From: Candidatus Borrarchaeota archaeon
GTDB lineage: Archaea; Asgardarchaeota; Sifarchaeia; Borrarchaeales; Borrarchaeaceae
NCBI GenBank assembly: GCA_016840645.1
Contig: JAEORY010000106.1
Location: 1 to 10,314 of the forward strand
Length of the DNA: 10,314 nucleotides
Reading direction: 5' to 3'
The notes under the pieces: model-generated
The model's database searches: none
Told to the model about the DNA's origin: nothing
The model's input: only the letters and a program-made list of their open reading frames with translations
Program-made: the position numbers and the translations under genes
In this document: piece after piece, positions 4,861 through 10,314 of the stretch
How positions within the stretch are numbered: position 1 is the first letter of the stretch
Layout: every line of letters begins with the position of its first letter

Positions 4861-5583
4861 ATGGGCTTACATGATATCGAAAAAAAATTAGAATTAAATA
4901 GAGAATTGAAGAAAAAAGGCACGATGCTCCTGATGGAAGACCTGGACAAGATGCTTACGTCTTTAAAAGAACTACGGGGTGAACTAAAAAAGTTTGAGAA
5001 GAAATATCAAAAAGAATTGAAAACTATACCTTCGTATCGTGAGAAAGTAGTACGTATGCGTGCAGAATTGGGATTACCTTTAGAAATAGGCGTTTATGAA
5101 GAAAAAGGTAAACCTAGACTATTTGGTAAGGGAGGTTTTTTTGACAAACTTGGGCTTGAAGCCCTTGATATCCTTCAAAAACATAAAGAGACCTCTGGAG
5201 GCATTATGAGCCTTGCAGAGATTGTTTTGTTGGTAAATAAGGAAACCCCAGGAGTTACTATAAGCCCCGATGATATAAATCGTGCGATAAAGCGTTTGGA
5301 AAAGGCAGATCTCGTAAATGTGTTTGAACTTAAATCATCAGACGTAAAACTTGTTGAATTCGTTCCTATGGGCTTGAGTAGCGACCAGAACGAAGTACTT
5401 GAACTGGCCAGCACCAAGGGTTGGACCACTCTCGAAGAGATCATGATGGAAAAAGGATGGCCTAAAGAGCGATCTGAAAGAGTTCTTAAAGCTTTTAAGG
5501 ACGGCGGTATAGCTCGACTCGATTCAAGCTACGCAAGGGGCACACGATATTATTTTCCTGGTTTAGGCGGAAGTTCATCGTAA
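4861..5583 (+). CDS. vps22: Vps22/SNF8-like ESCRT-II subunit (EAP30 family, 240 aa)
   Basis: The N-terminus reads MGLHDIEKK...LKKKGTMLL (1-24), the counterpart of the human SNF8 start GAGAIAKKK...YKERGTVLA. A helical hairpin LKELRGELKKFEKKY...IPSYREKVVRMRAELG (35-71) matches SNF8 FKTNLEEFASKH...NPEFRVQFQDMCATIG. Two winged-helix domains follow: WH1 about 95-168 (LGLEALDILQKHKETSGGIMSLAEI, DDINRAIKRLEKADLV) and WH2 about 173-235 (VLELASTKGWTTLEEI...W.KERSERVLKAFKDGGIARLD...RYYFPGL), closely parallel to SNF8 VLQLAEKNGYVTVSEI...W..ERARQVLEHLLKEGLAWLD...HYWLPAL. Length is near SNF8 (258 aa). In ESCRT-II it should bind Vps25, encoded on the minus strand at 9824-10314, and link ESCRT-I to ESCRT-III. 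No Vps36 is seen, so one EAP30 protein may serve for both eukaryotic paralogues. Third gene of the ESCRT operon; a T7 tract follows. No NZF or GLUE ubiquitin-binding domain is present. Confidence 0.93.
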   Translation: MGLHDIEKKLELNRELKKKGTMLLMEDLDKMLTSLKELRGELKKFEKKYQKELKTIPSYREKVVRMRAELGLPLEIGVYEEKGKPRLFGKGGFFDKLGLEALDILQKHKETSGGIMSLAEIVLLVNKETPGVTISPDDINRAIKRLEKADLVNVFELKSSDVKLVEFVPMGLSSDQNEVLELASTKGWTTLEEIMMEKGWPKERSERVLKAFKDGGIARLDSSYARGTRYYFPGLGGSSS

Positions 5584-5590
5584 TTAATTT

Positions 5591-5604
5591 AACCTTTTTT
5601 TACA
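5591..5604 (+). terminator. T-tract terminator after the ESCRT operon
   Basis: Seven Ts (5595-5601) lie 12 bases after the Vps22-like stop, without a clear hairpin, as is typical of archaeal intrinsic termination. It would separate the ESCRT operon from the ATPase gene, which starts more than 200 bases further on. Confidence 0.4.
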
Positions 5605-5632
5605 CCGACAGGCATCTATGCTTTTTATAATG

Positions 5633-5641
5633 TTTTAAATA
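5633..5641 (+). promoter_or_regulatory. Possible TATA element before the Ca2+ ATPase gene
   Basis: TTTTAAATA resembles archaeal TATA boxes and lies in the gap after the ESCRT operon. It is about 175 bases from the ATPase start, implying a leader of roughly 150 bases; other AT stretches nearer (around 5716-5726) could serve instead. No riboswitch-like structure was recognised in 5584-5816. Confidence 0.2.
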
Positions 5642-5816
5642 AGATAGAGTAGGATATTCTTTTAATGAGTCCCCTTCGAAATGCACTAATCTGACAAACC
5701 TAAATACCCCGACTATAGTATTAAAAAATGACAACTATCTGAAAACTGATGAAGGATTATTGTCTGCTGTATAAACGAGACTGTTGCTAATATACGCGGT
5801 GAAAAAAGTGGATGAT

Positions 5817-8585
5817 ATGTTAACTGAGAAGAAATTTCATTTGATGACCGTAGAAGATACTTATCATACTTTAGGATCAAAAGATGACGGTATCAGTGAT
5901 AATGAGGCAAAGATACGCCTTGAAAAATATGGACTAAATGAGATCCAAGAAGCTGAAAAAACAAGTCTTCTCAAACTCTTTTTATCGCAGTTCAAATCAT
6001 TTCTTGTTTTGATCTTAGTCGCCGCTGTAGTTATTTCATTTGTTTCTTCAATTTTCTTTGGAGGAGAGATTTTTGAATCTATAGCGATTTTTGTGATTGT
6101 TTTTGCCAACGCAATTTTAGGGTTTGTACAAGAATACCGTGCTGAGAAAGCAATTGAAGCATTGAAACAGATTGCAGCACCAGAAGCATTGGTTTTTAGA
6201 AATGGAATCGAGATGAGAATCCCTTCAAGAGAATTAGTACCTGGTGATATTGTTCTTCTTGAAATGGGTAATAAAGTTCCTGCTGATGTACGCTTAATAG
6301 AAGCTATTAATCTCACAATAGAAGAAGCATCACTTACTGGAGAGTCTGTTCCTGTTCAGAAAATTGTTCAACCTCTTGAAACGGATGCTTTGCTTGCAGA
6401 TCGTAAAAATATGGCATATTCTGGCACTACTGTTGCATACGGACGAGGAAAAGGCATGGTCATTGCTACAGGAATGACTACAGAACTAGGTAAAATAGCT
6501 CAACTGATTCAAACAGCAGAAGATGAATTAACACCATTACAAAAACGGTTAAATGTTGTAGGCAAATGGCTTGGTGTTGGCTGCATTATCGCAGCCGCGA
6601 TTGTTGCATTGACTGGATTAATTCGTGCACCTGCCATTACACAGCCTTTTCTAGTAGAACTGTTTCTTTGGAGTGTTAGCATAGCTGTAGCAGGGGTTCC
6701 TGAAGCTCTTCCAGCAGTTGTAGTTATAGCACTGACCGTTGGCGTACAGAGAATGGCAAAAAGGAACTCAATTGTAAGAAGATTACCTGTCGTTGAAACC
6801 TTAGGCAGCACGTCCGTAATTTGTACTGATAAAACGGGGACCCTCACAAAGAACGAAATGACCGTTTCCAAATTGTATACGAATTCAAAAATTATAGATG
6901 TTACCGGTTCTGGCTACGCTCCAAAAGGCGAGTTTTTCCTTAAAGGAACAACTGTTGATCCGCTAAAAGATCCCAATTTAAGACTCCTCCTTCAAGTTGG
7001 AGCTTTGTGTAATGATGCCCATTTTCAGATCAATGCTTCAATGAAAGAGAAAAATCCCTCAACTGATGACTTAGAGTTATTTGGAGATCCAACAGAAGGT
7101 TCTTTGATTGTTGCAGCAGCAAAGGCTGGTATTATCCATGAAGAACTAAAAGAAGAGAATCCGAGGATATGGGAAATCCCTTTCACATCAGAAACCAAAT
7201 TTATGGCAACCGTTCATGCAACAAATCATGAAACACTATTTGTTGGTGTAAAGGGAGCACCTGAGACCATATTGTATCTTTGTAAGAACATTCTTGAGGA
7301 CGACAAAATTATTCCCTTAACTAATGAGAAAAGAGAAGAAATCAGTAGCATTAATTTAGATATGGGTGCTCATGCCCTTCGCGTTTTAGGAATGGCTTAT
7401 CGTGAAATTCAAGATACCAAAATGGAACTTACTGAGGAGACTGTTTTAAATGACTTAGTGTTCGTTGGCCTAGAGGGTATGATTGACCCTCCAAGAGAAG
7501 AAGTTATTCGTGCGGTAGAGAAAACGAAGTCTGCATGCATTCGAACTATCATGATTACTGGAGACCAAAAACTCACCGCGACAACAATTGCAAAAGAAAT
7601 CGGTATTCTTGAGGAAGGAGATTTAGTTCTTACAGGAAAAGAACTTGAACAGATGAATGACGAAGAGTTTAATGAAATTGTTGAGAAAGTCTCTGTTTAT
7701 GCGCGTGTGTCACCTGAAAACAAGAATAAAATAGTCAACGCATGGAGGGAGAAAGGTCATATCACCGCCATGACGGGTGATGGAATTAACGATGCCCCTG
7801 CTCTGAAAAGGGCAGATATTGGCATAGCCATGGGAATTACGGGCACAGATGTGGCTAAAGAAGCCAGTGATATGATTCTCACGGATGATAATTTTGCGAC
7901 AATTGTAGCTGCTGTGGAAGAAGGAAGGGGAATTTTCGATAATATAAAAAAATATCTTTCATATCTTTTACGAGGCAATGTTGGCGAAATTCTTCTACTT
8001 TTCATAGCTGCAAGCTTCTTGGCACTTCCAATTCCATTGTTGGCAATTCAAATCTTATGGATTAACTTAGTCACGGATGGCTTCCCTGCTGTCGCCTTAG
8101 GCGTTGACCCAAAAGAACCAGATATATTAGAACGCCCACCAAGAGATCTCAATGAAAGCGTATTTGATACGAGGATACGGCTGTTTATTGTGGGGATGGC
8201 GACACTGATGGTTGCTACTACTTTGCCTCTATATTGGTGGATTATCAATACAGGTGCTTCAGTCGAATACGCAAGAACTATGATATTCAGTCTTGTAGTA
8301 GCGTTCGAACTATGGAGTGCCTTTGCAGCTCGCTCTGAGAAATATTCTCTTTTTAAGATTGGACCACTCACGAACAAATGGCTTGTTATTGCAGTAGTCT
8401 CTTCCATTGCTCTACAAATAGTAGTTGTGTACGTTCCATTTCTCCAACCAGTCTTTCACACAGTGCCTTTATCCCTGATGGACTGGGTACTCATCATTCT
8501 CCTCAGTTCAACCGCACTTATTAGCGTTGAGATCGTAAAATTCCTCAGACCTTATGAACAATTTGTCTGTGAAGCTCCACCTTAA
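5817..8585 (+). CDS. SERCA-type (P2A) Ca2+-transporting P-type ATPase
   Basis: All P-type ATPase motifs are present (numbered from ATG 5817, 922 aa): TGES 174-177 in the actuator domain, PEALP 295-299 in M4, DKTGTLT with phosphorylated D338, KGAPE 479-483 for nucleotide binding, MITGDQ after that, and TGDGINDAP 653-661. About ten membrane helices are expected. Residues corresponding to both SERCA Ca2+ sites are seen: E296 (M4), N721 and E724 (M5, RGNVGE), N750, T753 and D754 (M6, NLVTDG), and E841 (M8, ARSEKYSLF against SERCA LSENQSLL). This favours two-site SERCA-like transport over one-site PMR1-like. It would export Ca2+ from the cytosol across the cell membrane. The N-terminal cation ATPase domain (FHLMTVEDTYHTLGS...) follows the start directly. 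Start is uncertain: TTG 5784, GTG 5808 (5 bases after GGTGA) and ATG 5817 are all in frame. Convergent with the M28 gene, with a 38-base gap. Confidence 0.93.
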   Translation: MLTEKKFHLMTVEDTYHTLGSKDDGISDNEAKIRLEKYGLNEIQEAEKTSLLKLFLSQFKSFLVLILVAAVVISFVSSIFFGGEIFESIAIFVIVFANAILGFVQEYRAEKAIEALKQIAAPEALVFRNGIEMRIPSRELVPGDIVLLEMGNKVPADVRLIEAINLTIEEASLTGESVPVQKIVQPLETDALLADRKNMAYSGTTVAYGRGKGMVIATGMTTELGKIAQLIQTAEDELTPLQKRLNVVGKWLGVGCIIAAAIVALTGLIRAPAITQPFLVELFLWSVSIAVAGVPEALPAVVVIALTVGVQRMAKRNSIVRRLPVVETLGSTSVICTDKTGTLTKNEMTVSKLYTNSKIIDVTGSGYAPKGEFFLKGTTVDPLKDPNLRLLLQVGALCNDAHFQINASMKEKNPSTDDLELFGDPTEGSLIVAAAKAGIIHEELKEENPRIWEIPFTSETKFMATVHATNHETLFVGVKGAPETILYLCKNILEDDKIIPLTNEKREEISSINLDMGAHALRVLGMAYREIQDTKMELTEETVLNDLVFVGLEGMIDPPREEVIRAVEKTKSACIRTIMITGDQKLTATTIAKEIGILEEGDLVLTGKELEQMNDEEFNEIVEKVSVYARVSPENKNKIVNAWREKGHITAMTGDGINDAPALKRADIGIAMGITGTDVAKEASDMILTDDNFATIVAAVEEGRGIFDNIKKYLSYLLRGNVGEILLLFIAASFLALPIPLLAIQILWINLVTDGFPAVALGVDPKEPDILERPPRDLNESVFDTRIRLFIVGMATLMVATTLPLYWWIINTGASVEYARTMIFSLVVAFELWSAFAARSEKYSLFKIGPLTNKWLVIAVVSSIALQIVVVYVPFLQPVFHTVPLSLMDWVLIILLSSTALISVEIVKFLRPYEQFVCEAPP

Positions 8586-8623
8586 AAATAGCAAATCGAA
8601 AGAATAAAGACGCATATCATAAT

Positions 8624-9721
8624 CTAAATAGATAATTTCTTGAACAATTTTTTTCTAAAAACAAAGAATAGAGTCACGAGAAGAACCATTACGCCACTTA
8701 TAATCAGAAATGACAGAATCAAATTAGATGACATAGGATCCAGTTCAAGTGTCTCTAAATAGTACTCCATTATGCGCCCAACTTTGCTTAGACTTTCGCT
8801 GTCTACATTTTCTATAGTATCATTTGTTGTATGGTGCCATCTGAAGAAATTGTATCCATCCTTACTTCTTTGTTGGATTATATCCACGGCTGGAATTCCA
8901 GCGTCGATGAAGGGTCGATGGTCATCTATTATCGACGAACCTGTCTGGTCTAAAAAATTCTCGCCGTATCCGAGTTTATTTGCCAATTCCCAAATCCTAT
9001 TTGTTTGCTGGTCATCAGAAGATCTTTCTTTGTGCAAATTCAAATTGTAATCTCCCACGATATCTAAAATCACCGCTAATTTCATTCGATTTTTATCTGA
9101 ATCAGAGAGACTTTTGACAAAATAAGTGCTTCCAATAATCCACCCACTCTGTCCACCTTTCCAACCAGAAATGCCTCCTTGGTCTTCTGCGTCGAATAGA
9201 ACTATCCAAACTTCATATCCTTCTGGGATAGATAGGATTCTTGCCAGTTCTAACAAAACCACGACTCCGGACCCACCGTCATTTATTCCTGGAACCGGAT
9301 CTTTGCGTTTATTTCTATCGGGATCCTTATCAGCCCACGCTCTGGCATCATAATGTGCTCCTAGAACTATGATTCCCTTGGAATTATCATTTTGGTTAGA
9401 TTTTTTGGCGATTAAATTATTGAGTGTGATGCGGTTCGTATGTTCCCAACTTTGAATCTCTACACTCCATAACGAATTTTCCAATGTCTTTTTTGCATAT
9501 TCTAAAAATTCTTTGCTATTCTCACTTCCAGGGAGAAGAGGCGCTAACTGATCATATTCTTCAAGATGCTTAAATGTTACGCCTGTATCAAATTCCAGAT
9601 CAGGTTGATTTAATGCCTGTAACTGTTGAGTTTGAAAAGGACAAATGATCGTACAGACTATCAGAAACGCAATACCGAACGTCTGGAATTTGGAATTAAA
9701 ATACAAAAAATCACCAAACAA
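8624..9721 (-). CDS. Membrane-anchored M28 peptidase / glutaminyl cyclase-like protein
   Basis: The M28 fold is clear. GAHYDARAWAD (121-131) gives H123 and D125; GINDGGSG (145-152) gives bridging D148; FDAEDQGG (176-183) gives catalytic E179 and metal ligand D180; LDIVGDY (219-225) gives D220; and WHHTTNDT (295-302) gives H297. The DDHRPFIDAGIPAVDII block (266-282) and H-T-x-x-D ending parallel human glutaminyl cyclase (DHIPFLRRGVPVLHLI; VWHTMDD), so both aminopeptidase and pyroglutamate-forming activities are possible. An N-terminal hydrophobic segment (about 15-29) looks like a signal peptide or anchor, and a C-terminal membrane helix (about 333-356) is followed by a basic tail (RKKLFKK), placing the enzyme outside the cell, tethered at its C-terminus. 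The TTG start (9719-9721) lacks a ribosome site and is uncertain; another TTG lies five codons in. It lies 102 bases downstream of the Vps25-like gene on the same strand. Confidence 0.88.
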   Translation of the reverse strand: MFGDFLYFNSKFQTFGIAFLIVCTIICPFQTQQLQALNQPDLEFDTGVTFKHLEEYDQLAPLLPGSENSKEFLEYAKKTLENSLWSVEIQSWEHTNRITLNNLIAKKSNQNDNSKGIIVLGAHYDARAWADKDPDRNKRKDPVPGINDGGSGVVVLLELARILSIPEGYEVWIVLFDAEDQGGISGWKGGQSGWIIGSTYFVKSLSDSDKNRMKLAVILDIVGDYNLNLHKERSSDDQQTNRIWELANKLGYGENFLDQTGSSIIDDHRPFIDAGIPAVDIIQQRSKDGYNFFRWHHTTNDTIENVDSESLSKVGRIMEYYLETLELDPMSSNLILSFLIISGVMVLLVTLFFVFRKKLFKKLSI

Positions 9722-9823
9722 GCAATTGATAGAATATTTGAAGGGTTCTATTATATGTTAATTTAAATCAAAGCCTTTTTCTTTCAATTTGCGGGAAACT
9801 CTTGATATAACAGATTGTTTCTT

Positions 9824-10314
9824 TCAGAAACTGATTTCAATAGCTTTTTCATCGACCTTTGTTGCATATCCCTTCTTAACCATGATTCTCATAATCTCAT
9901 TGAGTTCCTTAGGTGGGATGGTACTGAATGACTGCTTCGCTCTCACAAGATCAATTAGGGTTATTACCCAGGAATCTTGGGCCCAAGCTTCTAGTATCCA
10001 CTCGTAAATGATATCGGACCAAGCTTCCAGGCTTCGCCAGTAAATCCGAAGTCGTGTTTCTTCTTTGCTGACCCATTTTGCAAGATTTCGTGCAATTAAA
10101 AATTCCATAATGGACCTTACGTCCTCTTCTGAGAGGCTTCGCTTTATATCGCAGTTATACCAAGGATATTGATCCTTGAGCTCCATTAAACTTACGATAT
10201 GCTTTGTAAAATATTTTGCCCAGTCTAAAAGAAGATTTGCCCAATCTTCGCGCCAGGATTCTAAATGATCGGCACGTGAAGGCTCTGAAAACATCCATGG
10301 ATGCGAAATCCATT
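9824..10314 (-). CDS. vps25: Vps25-like ESCRT-II subunit, 5' end cut by the window
   Basis: Residues are numbered from the ATG at 10292-10294. Two winged helices are visible. WH1 (about 10-92) holds SLSEEDVRSIMEFLIARNLAKW followed by ..LRIYWRSLEAW, paralleling human VPS25 KLPVESIQIVLEELRKKGNLEW...FLIMWRRPEEW. WH2 (about 93-156) has DIIYEWILEAWAQDSWVITLIDL matching KLIYQWVSRSGQNNSVFTLYEL, then IPPKELNEIMRIMVKKGYA. It is Trp-rich (ten Trp in 156 residues). The ATG is probably not the start: the frame stays open to the window edge and adds W-I-S-H-P-W before the Met, giving PWMFSEP, which resembles the WPWQYRFPPFF end of VPS25 that docks onto Vps22/Vps36. At least 163 residues are present, against 176 in human. 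It should pair with the Vps22-like protein (4861-5583) and recruit ESCRT-III. It is apart from the ESCRT operon, on the other strand, followed by the M28 gene. Confidence 0.88.
   Translation of the reverse strand, partial: WISHPWMFSEPSRADHLESWREDWANLLLDWAKYFTKHIVSLMELKDQYPWYNCDIKRSLSEEDVRSIMEFLIARNLAKWVSKEETRLRIYWRSLEAWSDIIYEWILEAWAQDSWVITLIDLVRAKQSFSTIPPKELNEIMRIMVKKGYATKVDEKAIEISF

Noticed and set aside
8772..9353. Plus-strand frames opposite the M28 gene
   Set aside because: The minus-strand M28 motifs cover the same region and are unmistakable.
1..10314. tRNA, rRNA, CRISPR array, insertion sequence or prophage signatures
   Set aside because: No cloverleaf with a GTTCRA-type arm, no regularly spaced repeats with unique spacers, and no transposase or integrase motifs were seen.

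Overview
The window looks like a piece of an Asgard archaeal chromosome. It carries a eukaryote-style ubiquitin system (ubiquitin-like protein, RING finger protein, Rpn11-type JAMM peptidase) next to recognisable ESCRT-I (Vps23/TSG101-like, Vps28) and ESCRT-II (Vps22, Vps25) subunits. Genes are intron-less and dense, several start at GTG or TTG behind Shine-Dalgarno sequences, and the DNA is AT-rich, so it is prokaryotic. To my knowledge ESCRT-I/II homologues together with ubiquitin are found in prokaryotes only in Asgard archaea. I cannot fix the class (Loki-, Heimdall-, Thor-, Odin-like and so on) by eye.

Layout. Positions 1-122 hold no convincing gene. A 160-aa helical/coiled-coil protein is read leftwards (605 to 123). 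Three plus-strand genes follow: a RING finger protein (760-1146), a ubiquitin-like protein ending GG-NI (1225-1464) and a JAMM peptidase (1571-1993). A second, 338-aa coiled-coil protein lies on the minus strand (3096 to 2080), convergent with the JAMM gene. A 329-base intergenic region (3097-3425) contains direct repeats, AT dyads and a possible 21-aa ORF. Then comes a tight plus-strand run: Vps23/TSG101-like (3426-4163), Vps28-like (4200-4835) and Vps22/SNF8-like (4861-5583). A 922-aa SERCA-type Ca2+ P-type ATPase follows (5817-8585). On the minus strand are a membrane-anchored M28 peptidase/glutaminyl cyclase-like protein (9721 to 8624) and, running off the right edge, a Vps25-like protein (10314 to 9824).

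How the genes may work together. The ubiquitin precursor needs its two-residue tail removed, and the neighbouring JAMM enzyme is the obvious candidate. The RING protein would direct conjugation. The UEV of the Vps23-like protein could read ubiquitin and, through its C-terminal steadiness-box-like hairpin, assemble with Vps28. Vps28 would connect to the Vps22/Vps25 ESCRT-II pair, which normally leads to ESCRT-III. No E1, no E2 with a catalytic Cys, no Vps37, no Vps36, no ESCRT-III and no Vps4 are visible here; they must be encoded elsewhere or be absent. The Ca2+ ATPase and the M28 protein are membrane-associated, but their link to ESCRT is only by position.

Most worth a second look: the Cys-to-Ser E2 variant that keeps its HPN motif inside a full TSG101-like layout; the two coiled-coil genes in the cluster that share a short motif; the triple TTGTGAAYAA repeat upstream of one of them; and the Vps25 gene, whose reading frame stays open past the apparent ATG to the window edge and gains a Pro-Trp motif there. 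Family assignments rest on reading motifs and on remembered family sequences, not on searches.
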